Shown: positions 1-13,447, counted from the first letter of the stretch. The stretch: 64,000 nucleotides of DNA from Echinococcus granulosus (GCF_000524195.1 NW_020170519.1:99095-163094), one strand, 5' to 3'. The notes: a model not told the origin generated them from the letters alone. Made by a program: numbers and translations.

Positions 1-3000
1 TGGATGTATGCTTCATGCTGCTGGTAGCGAAATATTTAATAATTATGGTGTGTGCAGTTGTACCTGCTTCTTTTGCGTTATAAAAGGAAGACGCCATTCA
101 AAGGCCATGGGATGGCAATGCACATGAAATGGATTGGGTGAAACAGATCACTAAAGACCACTTTACTGAAGCCAGGATTGCCGGAACGACTGAAACTCTT
201 GTTGTGTGAGAGTATGTAATGCGAAATGGGAAGTGGTTGCGTGCTCGTCTGCTGAGTTGGCCCTAATCGTAGTTGGACAATAGGCCATGCACCACGTGCC
301 ACTGACCGACTTCCACGCGTGCCAATCGATTATTCAATCATTACAATATGCTGCTCCTCATCCACCATACAGCATTCTTACCAGAAGCCTCACATAATTA
401 TCCCATTCAGAACGTTTTATTTCCAAAAAATTGCCTTTCTGACAGAGCTTTCCATCGTATTAAATGCATTACCTGAGTTTGTCGAGGATATTTAAAACAA
501 AATGGAGTCCAACCAAAGCCTTAACATCTCGTGTGCACCAACGACGATGGAATGACAAATTCATTACCCTGCTCTTAACCCATGACTACTTGCACCTGGT
601 TCGAGACAGCCTGAGTTATTGCAGAAGTGGGGTGTAAAAATGGCTAGAGGACGGTGTTAAATCCGTGGCTACGGTCAGACTGAGGCAAACAGGGCGCCAC
701 GATATCACTTAGGCGACATTGAATGTAGGCTAACATATGATTGAACCCATGTCACTGGAGGAGTGGTAGTTGTAAGAATGCCAAAAAGGTAGAGCTAGAG
801 CTCTATAAGGATGGGTTTTAGATTAATTTTATTGAAGCGAAAATTAGTTTATAAAGCTCTCGACTCAAATAAAATGGCGTTAGATAAAACGAGGACTAAG
901 GTAGGCTATTACAAACTTTTCACTTGTTTAATAATTATCTACTTTTGTAAATACTTTGGTGAACTTATTCATGTAAACATGCATGATGCTGTTAACTTTT
1001 GACAACTGAATGCTGAAAAAAAAAGCATTTTTTTAGTAAAAGTGACGAAAACATGATCCATTTGCGGCGAAAAAGGTGGCACGAAATGACATGTCTTACC
1101 TTCTGGACCATTTTGCCCAAATTTTCACCCCTTAGACCGTATTTTGACGGAGGTCTAGTGCTAGCACAAAAATAAAGGCAGTTTCGGAAACACACTCGGT
1201 AAGATGAAAGACCTAGTAAGAAACGAGCGCAATTTGGAGGCAATTTCTGCTCCACTAGGTGTCATATTAATGTTGTCCATATTCCATAACCAGTTCTTGT
1301 TATATAATTAGTCCCCATCTTAATATCCATAGATAAACTTTATGCAAAGTAGCTGTTGAAATAAAAACCAAATTATTGTATCATTGTCATTACGCTAAAG
1401 TACGAGGGGACCTACTGTGTGGCAAGCGCGAGATAAGCTGCCCCACTGTGGAGAGCGAAACCATACAGAAACATGTGCATGAATTGCCGGAACCCGAAGC
1501 AAATCACTCCAAACGATTTTGCTCCACCAAGATTAGGAAGAGTCTAGGGTTGCTCATAAATGTAGTGCTTTGTGAATAGCTGATTACCTGTGTAATAGTT
1601 ATTGATGTAATTCTCGCATTGCTTTGTTTCATTTCCACCGGTTGCATACCAATCTGGCCTCATAAAAATGAGAGTAATGGTTAGTGGGTGAGGTCCTGTA
1701 GAACAGCCTCTTGAAATAAAGGAAAAACAACACAAATCTATGTTCTTATGTATAATGTGGACTAAGCAGGCGTCTGTATGGACTCATTTAGTTGCACCGC
1801 CTTCCGTTCTCTGGTGATGAGACACGATGACAAGAAAAAATGCAAAAGCTGCTGCTGCTTCCAGACTCGAGGTTGATTTAAAATCACATCACCAAAGGCT
1901 AGGTTTTCTACTCTAGCCTCTGGTTGTACGAAATACAGCCCTTCACACATGCAATTTGAGCGAGCTTCATGGAAAATTACAACCCGGTTGTACCCCATGA
2001 AGAACTGCATTGTCTAAAAAAATGGAGAACCGTATTCAAGATGAGATGTGGTGACTTCAGGTGAAGCGAACCATTCCGAATGTTGATAAGATTGGCTAAG
2101 TTGCAGATGCTCGAGTTCACAGGAGGGTTTTTCATGAATACGCCGAACTGCATCAAGACTACTTCAATGGCGAGAAGACCATGGATCAGAAGGAAGTAGT
2201 CTGCAAAGACAAGTTAACTAGTCTAAAGTACATTTTTCTTCATATTAAAGTGTGTAATTTTCCGCACTTGATGCAAATTCACTGGTTCCCTGCTAATCAG
2301 AATGTGAGCCTGTCTGCCTTAAACTCGAACAAGTGTGTGGCTTACGGTACATACCTGTGGTATGTCCTTCTCCATTTTAGCTGACTTCTCTCACCTTGTT
2401 TTTTTAACGTAGGGAGCAATGAATAATGCAACAAAATCCTATTTCTTCACCTAGTAGAATGCACCCACATTCGGTTAGGCAACTGTGCTTTGCGTGCCAT
2501 GTTTTGTCACAGTCCTTATACTTGTCAAGGATTTCAGTGTAGGAGAAACTTTCCTGCGCCTGAGTTTTCACTAGATCATATGCACTGGAAACATCCCAAT
2601 TTTGCTTTCCTTCTTTTCAGATAATTCCCTTGCTGTGATCATCAGAGTTTGTTGGCAGTAATATTAGCATCTTAATTTGATTAACGCTAACATGTTCTTT
2701 ATTTTTGGTTCAGGCTTGTGTAATTTTAAACATTAAGAGATAAAATTTTGCTACATCTCTGCTATTCCTTTTCACTAATCTCCCTTTTACGGTTTTTTTG
2801 AATTACGTTTAAAATAACCTCAGTGAGCGGCTATGAGAAACGCCGGGATTGCAACTTCCATGTGTAAGTTTGGTGGGTTCCATGTATTGACCAAGCCATG
2901 CGTAGTTAAGAAGTTCGACAATGAAGAAGGTAACTCATAACTGGATGTTAAAGGTGGGTATAAACGCGGCTCCTGCGTCTGTATTTCGATCCGTCATCTA

Positions 3001-3253
3001 CCCTCTGTAGTTCGACTGGCCCTATAACTTGAGTATTATCCTCTATCACCTGGAAGGAACGGTGGATAAAAGCTTTCACCTTTCACCAAGTCAGCGACTA
3101 CCTTACCTTAGGCGATGGTTCTATCTACAGAAATACCTTTGTTCCCACTATCTACATTCAGAGTATGGTAAAGGAAGCTAGCCATACCGGCTTAAGCCAC
3201 GTTTTCGCCTACTTTGTAGGAATTTAATTGGCTTTTACCATCATCTTTGTGAT
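1..3253. other. Gene-free stretch
   Basis: I see no credible gene here. Short open frames occur on both strands but none shows a known domain. The one stretch with protein-like composition is an open plus-strand frame of about 95 codons from about 2100 to 2384, whose first part reads like a soluble, charged protein (it includes FHEYAELHQDYFNGEK) and then turns into intron-like sequence. It could be an orphan exon or a decayed repeat; I cannot assign it. Confidence 0.5.
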
Positions 3254-3460
3254 CTACGCTCTTGTAAAGTAAAACCAACCCCAATTTCCAGCCAAGCAGG
3301 CAATTTCGTCGTCTATTCCTACTGGCATTCTCTTTGATCTGGCCCAGTCCTCCTTGTTAATCACTAATGCAGCTTTAGATGAATCAATCACGTTTCCGGT
3401 TGTCACTACATGTCCAACCCTTTTTATTTTACTGGTGTGCATAGCCATTTTCAAGAAATT
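3254..3460 (-). mobile_element. Decayed Ty3/Gypsy reverse transcriptase fragment
   Basis: The minus-strand frame contains GHVVTTGNVIDSSKAALV followed about 24 residues later by a degraded LAGNWGWFYF. In Ty3/Gypsy elements the C-terminal end of the reverse transcriptase has the order LGHVVS..G...DPxKV, then a conserved FLGLxxYYRRF. The spacing and order match, but the second motif is heavily mutated and the frame is only about 66 codons long. No LTRs, protease or full catalytic YVDD box are seen beside it, so this is a relic. Assignment rests on motif recognition only. Confidence 0.5.
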
Positions 3461-4227
3461 CCAGGTTTTTTATTGTCTACTTTAAATCTCCCAAATCTTA
3501 ACCTGCCACCGAGGGTTCTGATTGCTGGAACCCTAACCAAGGCCTCCCTCTTGTAAGAAAACCCACTTTTATTGTGTTAAATTTTTAATTAAAATACGGA
3601 ATTGCAATCCTTTTCTTTGTTTATATTCAGGAAGCTATAATGAACGACCTTTGGATATTGTTTTGTTTTCCCATTCAGGGTTCCTTTAATACGGGGAGGA
3701 CGTACTGAGCCATGTCATGTGTGCTCGTATTTGAGTAGGTAGTGGTTGACTTGTTTATCCTACCCACCGTCATTTGATGGGCTCTAAATGCGAAGAGGAA
3801 ATCATACAAGTAATGATTATGCGAGGGTTCTTTTTCATTCCGGTCCCCTAGTCACTCACCTTTCAATGCTAGAGCTAGTAAGTTGCTTGCGTTCCAGTTT
3901 CTAACCTTCTAATCTCCCATTTTAGATATCAAAATCGAGTCAATGGAAACACATAGGAAAAGCGGTATTTGCCTTGAATTTTTTGACTTCTTAGTCGTCG
4001 GCATTGAGCGTTGTCGAAACTTCCTCAAATTGGGTGACATTATCAGGAGAAGTGAATGTGACTGCTGGTGACTGCAACAATTCGAAGGCTTGCAAAAATA
4101 GCTTCTTTTCTCTCTTTTCTTGAGAAAGCCTCGGGTACCAAAAGGCAGGAAAGTTTGAAAAGAATTTTTGTTGTGGATTAAAAATTGGGGAGATTATAAG
4201 GTATTCGATCCAGCTGGATGTGCTGAT

Positions 4228-4560
4228 TTATTCCAACTTCTGAAGGCAGGTCGACTGGATGCGACTGGTTGTGCTGATATTATTGGGCACAGAGTGTGTC
4301 CCTCTAGATGTGTCGGCGTTCCTTACTATGACTAAGACCCTCACACCCTTAATTGCAACATGAGGCCCCCTTACGGAAAGTTTATAAGGCTTAATGTTGA
4401 TTTCTCTTTGCAATGCATGGTTTGGAAAGACTTTTTACAGGTCTACCAGTTTAGCGAAGCCGATGCGGTTTTTGGCGACTTGCGCATTTAGGGTTCCTGC
4501 AGCAGCAGCTTTCGTGAAATAGTCTGCAGTTACAGAGATGAACCCATTTCTGACCTATAT
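4228..4560 (-). mobile_element. Decayed Ty3/Gypsy integrase-like fragment
   Basis: Two minus-strand frames resemble the integrase core of Ty3/Gypsy elements. One, near 4440-4560, reads RNGFISVTADYFTKAAAAG, to be compared with the family pattern GNRYILVVVDYFTKWVEA. A second, at 4228-4413, reads KGVRVLVIVRNADTSRGTH, a more degraded version of the same strand and catalytic-Asp region. A stop codon separates them. The order relative to the reverse-transcriptase fragment at 3254-3460 is opposite to that in an intact minus-strand pol gene, so these are separate or rearranged pieces. Confidence 0.4.
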
Positions 4561-7500
4561 ACTGGGTTAAGAAACCACAAAGTTACTGCACTTTCTCTCC
4601 CTCAGGAGACATTCAGAAGTAGATTAAAGCAATCAATTAGCTGTGAGATGAGTTGGCGTCTTCAAGAACTGCTACAGATTTGGAAGTTTCGGCAGAAATT
4701 GAGTTATTCAGTGGCAGCTAAAAGTTGAAAATGTGTCTGGGCCGGCTTTGTCTCCTATAACCTTTAAGTTGTCACATCTATCCTTAAAACTACCTGCGTT
4801 AACGAATTAGCCAACTCTAAGCACCTTAATGCCTCAAATTTCATCATGTTTCCTCAGGCACTGTTTCGATCACTCCTGCAATATGAATCGGGTCAAGGTA
4901 TAATCGCTTGGATAAATGAAATTTACGTAACTGCAACCAGTTTTAGCAAGGTATGCTCCGCAGGATAAGGTACTTACGTTTCCACGTTTACTCTCCTTCC
5001 CTAATACTGCAATTCCTCTTACCAAGTGTCAGTGAGCGGTCTGCCGGTTTCACTGCTTCAAGCACGTCAACGCTAGATCATAGCCCTGAGGTAATAGCTG
5101 AAGTGTCTAAATAATGAGAGTGCAGCAAACAGTTTGCATCAGGTAACTCCCTTCTGTTCCGTCTGCGTGTTAAGCTTGATACTCATGCAAGCGATGAAGT
5201 GAAGCAGAAAAAGTAAACTGAACCTCGTTTAAACGACACTTCAGGACTAAGGGTTTCAATGTAACAAAATTCTCGTAAAGGGTACAACAAAGGTAGCCTA
5301 CATGTCTTATAAATCCTGAAAGTAATCGCATTCTGTAAGTTTTCACAAATTTTATCAAATCATTGAAAAGAATAAGGTAGATTTGCTTGAAATTCCTCCT
5401 TTTAAAAGTAAATTTTGCTTAAGTCAACTTTGGTCTGATGAATGCCACTAAGCGCATATAGAGAACCAAATTATTTAGTAAAGCATCTACTCAAATTTTT
5501 TTGTAAATCAGCGGCTAATTTTAACATCACTGCCTTTTAAAAAGATAAAATATTGAGCATTTATTTCATGTGCAATAACTTGCATAAAAGAATCTCATTT
5601 AAAATCACTGCCGTGGTATAGAGATTGATCGAGTTAGAAAAAATTACTCTAATGCTTCCTGATATTTAATCATTGCCATTTCAATTGAATGCTCTAGGCC
5701 AATGATTGGATGAAATAACTCGTCCGGTTAGCGATTATACGGCCGACAATAGACTGACCAATTACAACAGTTCATTGAGACACTAGTGACTCAACCGAAA
5801 ATTGCTTTTAGTAGGGGATTACTTACCTAATATTCAAGACCAACTAATTCGTGCCATCATAGATATGTCACCACAACCTTTACACGGGCAGCTCTAACTC
5901 TCTGCAGTCAAAGCGCCTGCGATTTAATAAATATTTGGTCTACATGCTTGATAAAAACTACTGAGTACAAATTTCGTACTAAATAAACAGAACAAAATTT
6001 TGTGATTTTGAAAAGGCTTTCTTGTGACTCAGACGGCTGTGTGTATAGCAACGTACGAGTAACATCCTCCACATTCAACAGACAAAATTCAACGCAAGAG
6101 CACTTGACGGGCCTCACACTCAAAATCCGCTCAATTTAAGAGCTGCATCTTTGGTAAAATTTGTCATAAACGAGGCATTTTATTGAGCTATTTTATGAAC
6201 TCTTTGACTTACTTAAATTCTACTTTTATAATTTTTAGTAGATAATTATTGTCAATATCAGTTTTCATTTCTGCTGGGTACTTTTCTTTGACGTCAATCA
6301 CTTTTACACTAAGACTTTTTTGCATAAAATGGTTCTAATTTTTCTTTATTTAACATACACTTGATTTACCTTTACGTAGAAAGCGCTACCCTAGGATTTG
6401 AATGTTGTTTGGATGCTTACTGCCACTCACCCACAGCCCTAGTATTTTCTAAAGGAAGTGGATTTATAAAATGAATTGTTAATTATAAAATCTGTTATTT
6501 TTAAGTGATGAGTTGAACACATTGTTAATTTGCATTTAATTTGTGAGTGGACTTCAAAGCTTACCACTGAGATCCTCTTATGACAATAGAAAGTGAAACA
6601 AGTTGCAAAATTAGTAAAGGCTACTTGAAAGATGATGGTATTTACGAAGTGTCTCAAGTCTTAACCAAGGCGTCATTAGCATTATCTGCCTTTTAGTCAC
6701 CCCTAAACTCTCTACACTTCAATCACGAAGCCATAAAACATAAGTGGGTTGATGATGTCGTGCTTGGTGATTGGCTAGCGATTCACAAATCAACAATAAG
6801 CAGTTCTCTTGAGATGCCTATAAATGTGTGAAGTCACTTTTGTTTCTCCATCACATCTACTGCAACCAATATCTAACATACTAAAAGCAAAGAAGTATGA
6901 CGAGTAAGTCATATGGTCATTCTCTAACAATGTTTCAGCTTCTTCGGTATTTACAGTTCGACATATTCTGGGATTGGACGACCCGGATAAAACAACGCAA
7001 GTAGAATCCCCCTTTCCACCATTAACCAATATCAGTGGTTCGTTTGAATTTTATCTTTTCCATTTGTTTGCGAGTTTATACCTACTTCCTATGTTCGAGT
7101 CCCACCAGGTGGATTTAATTAATTGCACTTTATTAAAGTCTTCTGTTCTCGAATCGAATCGAATTTGAAAAGTTCACCACCCAGTAGTTGATTGGTTACG
7201 TCTCAAAATTTGCTGCACATATTATCCCCTTTAATTTATTCAAAAAATTTTACCTAAAAGTGTTTAAGTTTGTCTTTTGCCAGATAAGACATCAGCAAAA
7301 CTCATACATGACCCATTCCTGATGTCACTGAGGTGATTTCAGTAGGCAACGCTTCAGTAGTCTCACTGTTTGTATTTGCGACCCTTTAGTACCTCTCATC
7401 TCGACTTTGCCTTGACTCTGGGCACAAGCATTTCCCCCCAAAACCTAAGAAATCATTTAATTTACCCAAATCGGGGGATTATTAATCGCTACATTCATCT

Positions 7501-7947
7501 TATAGTTAATATCACCCCAAATTACTTCTCAAACCCTGACTAGTTTATCCAAATGAGGAGGTGGCACTAGCAGCAGACTGATAATATCTAAAGGGATTTA
7601 TCGTATTCCGGGTTCAACTCCCCCTTACATCACCGTTTAATGGTACACTCTCCTCATTCGTTGTAGGCTTTTAGCAAATCACGACTTGTTGACAGCTTAA
7701 GCATGTGCATTTCACACCCCCCGTTCGCCTTTTATTGGAATAGAGTATTCACTCATTGGTCTACCTAAAGGTTGTTCAATTAATTATTTGACCATGATAA
7801 ATTAACTGTTGCTCTGACTTTCTAAGGTCTAATAGGGTTGTCACATTCCAAAAAGAGAGGTAAAAAGGCATGAAAATCTCCACAGCATAGATGCATAAAA
7901 TCAACAAAGCACGGCGACGGAAAGACTGCTGACATTACCCACATTAA
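4561..7947. other. Gene-free stretch upstream of the homeobox gene
   Basis: No gene, RNA or clear repeat recognised. Open frames are short and AT-rich, without domain features. The stretch ends at the in-frame stop (7945-7947) upstream of the homeobox gene start and must hold its promoter and 5' UTR, but I cannot point to specific control elements. Confidence 0.5.
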
Positions 7948-8031
7948 CGCGTTTTATATGTAGAAACCAATGGTACTGAAAATCAAAGAACAACAGAAGA
8001 AGCAAACTCCAAACAATTTAAAGCATTTTCG

Positions 8032-8857
8032 ATGTTTCCGAATCCGAATTTGTTAATGCTGAGGGCACAAATGCAGTTGCAACAAAACCACCGGACACTA
8101 GCACTTTCATCGCGACAGGATGATCGGCAAAATCAGACAAATTTTGTCGTATTGCAAAATTTACTTCCGCATCACCAACCGAAAGAGCATTTCTACCCGA
8201 CGCCAGCTAGCAAGCAAGATCTAGAAGGTGCAGCGCTGGCGGACTTTCAATGCCAATCCAAGCGTCGTATTTTATTCAACAAATATCAAATTACCGAACT
8301 GGAAAAACGATTTAAATTACAGCGCTACCTTACAGCCCAGGAACGTGAGGAGTTGGCGAAGACTATTGGTCTGACTCCCACTCAGGTGTGTTCTGCCATC
8401 TTCAAAGGTCGACCTTGTCCTATAAGAAAGTCAATTTTTACGATGGTTCATCTTGATCTTTGTCGATGCAATTCAATTCAATTCAAGTTGCTTACTAAGT
8501 TACTCACATTGACAAAATGATTTCTTTGCCTATCCAAATCTCAAAAAGCTAAACAAATTATAATAAGCGTAAATTATACTAATTTTACGGTGTTTTTGTC
8601 TCAATTAGGTGAAAATTTGGTTTCAGAATCATCGCTACAAAGTAAAGAGGTCAGGTGATGATGCTACTGCAGCTTTTTCAATGCCGACAAAGTTTCTCCC
8701 TTTGAAGAATACACCACAATCCAACAGATTAGCATTTAATGGCGATGGCAACTACAAAGTAGACAGTTTTGAAGGATCGCTGAACTCATTCTCTAGGCCA
8801 AAATTATCTCAGGCGCCAATAGCAGTACGCAATTCGCAGCAACAGCAGCAGTGCTAG
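8032..8857 (+). CDS. NK-2 class homeobox transcription factor (two exons)
   Basis: Exon 1 is 8032-8385 and exon 2 is 8609-8857, joined in phase 0 across a 223-base GT-AG intron, giving 200 residues. The homeodomain occupies about residues 77-132 of the product. It has RRILF at the N-terminal arm, L16, F20, W48, F49, Q50, N51 and R53 in place, and Tyr at position 54 within IWFQNHRYK, the signature of NK-2 class proteins, which prefer CAAGTG-type sites. The intron falls between homeodomain residues 44 and 45 (LTPTQ / VKIWF). The start is the first ATG after an in-frame stop at 7945. The protein is short: about 75 residues before the domain with no clear TN repressor motif, and about 68 after it, ending in a Gln run. 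A segment near the end (APIAVRN) faintly recalls the NK2-specific domain. Family assignment is firm; the orthology group (Nkx2.1/2.2/2.5) is not resolved. Confidence 0.93.
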
Positions 8858-9108
8858 CTATTACCGTCATCAATGCTGACTCTATCATCGCAGGCTTGAC
8901 CTTCAGCTGATGAAGTATATAAAGGTTGGGCAGATGCAGATCTGGAAGAGAGCTTGCAACCCTTCTCCAGAGCAAGACAGCTGACAATGACGAAGGCACC
9001 ATCGAACGTTACAAAGTAATCTGGTTCACTGTCAGGTCGAGCCAAAAATGCCTGAACAATGACCTAACCATCGGTTTATAGATGCACCCGTAAATGCATT
9101 ATTTTTTT

Positions 9109-9114
9109 AATAAA
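9109..9114 (+). promoter_or_regulatory. Likely polyadenylation signal of the homeobox gene
   Basis: AATAAA, 252 bases downstream of the homeobox stop codon and the first canonical signal after it. Position fits a normal 3' UTR, but no transcript evidence is available. Confidence 0.45.
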
Positions 9115-10740
9115 AGTTATCGGACGTGCTTTTTCAACCCAAAAAGTGGGCGGATTGTATGTAGCGAATTGATTGGGAATTTATCAACCCTAGCTGAGTT
9201 TTAGCGTTGTTCCGTGTTTTCTGTTCATCCTATCTCGCCTATGTCGTTCACTTGCTTCACGATTCCGTATCTAATTATAGGGAAATGAACATTAAAGAGC
9301 CTTAAATAAGTACTCGAGGTAGGTGATTTTAAAAGAGATCTTCTTATTCAATTCAAATAATGGAGCGTTTAGGCAAAATGAGAATCAGGCACTAGCATTG
9401 GTGGGTACTGATACAATAAATGAAGTTTAAGGCAAATGGAAAGTTAAACACTTTGATTTTATTCCAAAGTCTTTTCGTTTTCCATCACCACATGATGCTC
9501 GCGGTGCTCTAGGTTGATAATCTCCCACACTGCTTTCAGCGACACATGACAAACCAGATAGTTGACCTGATCAAATCAAAATTTGCACTTAACACTGATA
9601 GAATTGGTTAGCAATAAACACTTCTCCTTAAGTCATATGACTGAGGCGTGCCAAGCAAAGAATTGAACTTTGATTTAAGCACCAAAAACAGGGTGTGATA
9701 ACTGTCGGTGCAGTGGGAGTATGAATGTCAATCACTTGATTTGGCAAGATATTCACTTGTTGAAATGAAACCAGTTTCAAAAATCATGTAATAGAATTGG
9801 ATACGACTTTCGGGAATTAACTCCTCGTCTAAAACAATGACAAGTCTATTATTTGTCATTACCACCGATCTTAAGACTGCACGTAAATGAGTGAGGGGTT
9901 CTTTATGACACAGCGATAAAGAATCCACTATTTTTCGGAAAGAAATCTTTACTAATTACTTTCCAGCCTAAAAGTCCGATCAAAATTCCTCATTATTTGT
10001 CCATAAAAACAAATTAAAGTAACTTTTAAAATTGAGCCTTGCTATCTATTACACTGCGACAAGCAATTGGCATTCCACTTCACGTGGAATAAATTTAGTA
10101 AATAATTTTCCCAAATTTTTCATCTTTGTTAAATATCTCCCTAAGTAAATTCCTATTTCACTGAAGTTTTCTGATATGAAACCACCTGAAAAAATAAGGG
10201 ACAATGGGGGAAGGAGAAGGAGATACCCCTTGCATATTATCTGTTTATTTCATATTTTTAGTTGTAATGCTCCAGCTTGCACCGGCAATACACGTTTTGG
10301 GCCAGAGGTAATCAGTAAAATATAAACCTCGTGGTGGTGTGGACGCCGTAGGTGGTTGAGGAGGTGAAGTACTCTAAACACGCGTTGCCGTGATACCTGT
10401 ACTCCTTTCATTACCACTATGCAGGTAAAGGATGTCCTAGTCTAACCCCCGTTCGTTTCATGGGTTAAAGGGTGATAGGAAAAGAGAAACACCGAACCTA
10501 TTACAGCAGTCTCTATCTTTTACAGCACTGTTTACTCTGAATTGCTAAGTTTTATTTGAACCCTCGCCTTGCCGTCACGACATTGGCATATTCAACTACG
10601 TCACAATTACTCTTAGAGGAAGGGAATGCTACTGCTTGTAGTTATGAGAAAATTTGGTTTCAGAGCATTCACCAGAAAATTAATTTATGCACCTAAACGT
10701 TTGAATTTATGTGTGCTTATAATAATTGTACCATTTTAAT
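9115..10740. other. Gene-free stretch
   Basis: No gene recognised. It contains one short dispersed repeat (see 10376-10414) and then runs into a solo LTR. Confidence 0.5.
10376..10414 (+). repeat. Short dispersed repeat, copy 1
   Basis: This 39-base segment matches 23244-23282 with about 80% identity, sharing ACACGC, GCCGTGATA, CTGTAC and CCTTT in the same order and spacing. A weaker relative lies near 27400-27430 inside a tRNA-like repeat. It probably belongs to a short interspersed element, but the ends of the element are not clear. Confidence 0.45.
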
Positions 10741-10915
10741 TGTACAACTTTCGGTTTTGGTAACAGGCCAATTCAGGGCTCCGCTACGGTACCTTTGCCG
10801 GGTGGCATGGCCTCTTGGTCATGACAGTAGCGCCTGAGCCCTTTCATAAGTTAAAAATGCGTGTTGTGGCCTAGTATTGTACGTTCTTTCGTCTCTAGGG
10901 GTTTGCTGGGGCACA
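10741..10915 (+). mobile_element. Solo LTR of a TRIM-like element
   Basis: It begins TGTACAACTTTCGG and ends GGGGCACA (TG...CA ends), about 175 bases. It shares ordered blocks with the LTRs at 40542 and 41382: GGTAAC near the start, GGCATGGCC, AGTAGC, a TATT...TTTCGTCTC block, and the GGGG-rich end. The bases directly after it (ACGGTAGTCTTGG) may be a mutated primer-binding site. No matching internal region or second LTR follows. Confidence 0.6.
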
Positions 10916-13447
10916 ACGGTAGTCTTGGATTGGCCTATTTACCATCCACTAGTAATCACTAAAGATGGATTGAGTATGGAATAATTTTCGGGTGAATCAG
11001 TTTACCTCAAATGCTTTGTTTTCAAAATAACAATTACCATGATTTTATTTTAACGAGTTATAGGCGCTTAAAATCATTTTTCATATAGAGAACGTGATTA
11101 AAATTACGGCTGGGTCATTGGAGAAATCCCCAAAATTTAGCCTTCTGATGCTCGCTTTTACACCGGCAAAGATCTTATTTTTCGCGCCACATTCAAGAGA
11201 AAACTAACTTTAAAAGCAACATGAATCAGCCGCAAGACTCAATTAGCGATTGAAAGGATTTGCATAGTTCTGCCCGCCTCCTCTCATGTCCAACTTCATC
11301 GGGTCCATTGTTAGCCTAAGTAACTGTCATTATGGCTAGAAGCAATTGAAAGAGTAATTAGGAATGAGACATCCATTTGCAAAAGGCAAACAAACCCACA
11401 AATAAGAATTATTTTAATAGTCTTAAGGTCAAAAATATTTTTTTAAATGAATAACTGCAGCTAGGAGAGGTAGTGGCTTGATTTTTTTCATTGCTCCCAT
11501 AATTTTATCAAAGCAGCAGCTTTTAGTGTAAGAGCCTATGGGAGTCCTATGTTGTCATTTACTTTGATAAAAAGCTGTGAAAAAGGTGACTTTAAAAGGA
11601 AGTGTGTTATTTCACCGCTTTTGAGCTTACTTTGCCCTCCCAAATTAAGTGTCTTAGTTTTCGGCACATTCCGTAAACAAGGGTTAAGTTACACTGTGTT
11701 TCGACAAAAATAAAGCAGCATAACGAATATAACGTAATATAATAAATATGCTACCGACATATGAAAGGATAAAACCTTCAAAATGACACTTTTTATGTCG
11801 CATTTTCTTAACTGGGTTTTTTATGAAAGTATGTCGCATTTACTACTGAAAATTGGCTTAGTAACAAGTACTTCACTTCTGACCTAGATGTGGGAAGTGC
11901 AAGAGCTTTATCGGTTCAGGAGGCTATTTAATTTTGCCGATGCATTTTAATTTAACCTTTATCAACAGTTACAACTTGAGCATATTTTAAAGCAATTCAG
12001 TACTATGAGTCTTGTAAAATAAAAATCAGAAGGCCTCAAACCAGAGATTAAAGATTTCGCTGTAACTATACCTTAATCTGATAGACTTAATCCATTTTCA
12101 AAAGGGTACTTTATGACACCATTAAGAAGAACGTGAATACCGCTGGTTCTAGCAAAATCAGGTGATGAAAGACGTTTGTGCTGATCGTCGGTTTAACTTA
12201 CTCTAATACCTTGTTGTATCGTAGTGGGAGCTTATAAAATGAGGTGTTTTCATGCGTTATTGGATAAATTTTTACCGATTCACCTGTGGTTTTCGTTGTC
12301 ACAAAGTGACTTTTGAGCCTGAAGAATGTGATTCAGGAATGATGACTTGGTGCTGAAGATATTGCAGGAGCTATTCATCAGGTTTGTAGTATAGCGTCTC
12401 GAGAATGTGTGACGGTAAAACTGACCTCCCAAAACTAAATAGTTAGAATAAGGTAGCTCTGTTAATAAACAATTCAAAAGGTTATTAAAAGCATATAAGA
12501 AGTTCTTTTACACATCAGAACACTTCAAGTCTGGAAAGTTAAGAATGCCCTTTAACAAAAATCATTTTGCTCACCCATACATCAAAAGGAAGAGTTACGC
12601 TGATATCTACAAAAATAGGTCTCAAACTCACAGGAGGAAGATGCTGCCTTATTTCCCACTTGTAAACACAAATTCACGCTTATCCAAGAATTGTCAGTCG
12701 CATTTAACATTCACACGCTAAATAGGCAGGTGTCTTGGTATCGTTTACAGATGTTTGAGCCACAGAAAATTGTCAAAATAAGCCAAAAATTCATTTATTA
12801 ATTGGAACAAAAAAATGCTTAAAACATTAGCTCTTGGCATATTAGGCCAAAAATAGAGTGTTTATGAATGAACCATTAAGTATTTGCTAACAAATTAAAT
12901 AGAGAGATTTCAACACGCCTAGAATGAAGTCCAATGAAACGATTTTAGAAGTACAAAAATCATTCAACTCCTGTGCTCCAGACTGGAAGGTCGTACAAGA
13001 TCTTCAGGGCAGCAGAAGCTACTACGAAGGAGAGCGTAGCATTGCAGTAGAGCACCCAGGCTACCAGTTCTACAGTTCTAGATGATTATAATCGTCCCAC
13101 GCCCAAACTGCTAAACCTTGTTACCCTTTGGGTATAAATAGAAGACAGGTTTGTGATAGTGATTAGAGAATTCTACACGGATATTGAGCTTTACAAAAAA
13201 ACGTCACAAAAGTCATTTTCTCATGGAGATGGCAAAATAAACGGATTTAATAGAGCTTGAACATCAGTAATACGGCGAGTTTATTTTTCACTCCTACTGG
13301 CTCCTGGTGGTTAATAAGAAAATTCAATTAATTTACCTCGACTATTTTGATTTTGGTGGTGGTTTTTGGCAACTTTATGTCAAGAAATTTCCAAATACAC
13401 GACTTAACGCAGAAGAGTTTTTGAGGCAGACGCTAGAAGTACACATT
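10916..13447. other. Gene-free stretch up to the assembly gap
   Basis: No gene, RNA or defined repeat recognised. Composition is uniformly AT-rich. It is cut off by the run of N at 13448. Confidence 0.5.

Noticed and set aside
8880..8940. CTGATGA at 8908, checked as part of a hammerhead ribozyme core
   Set aside because: The matching GAAAC and stem arrangement are absent.
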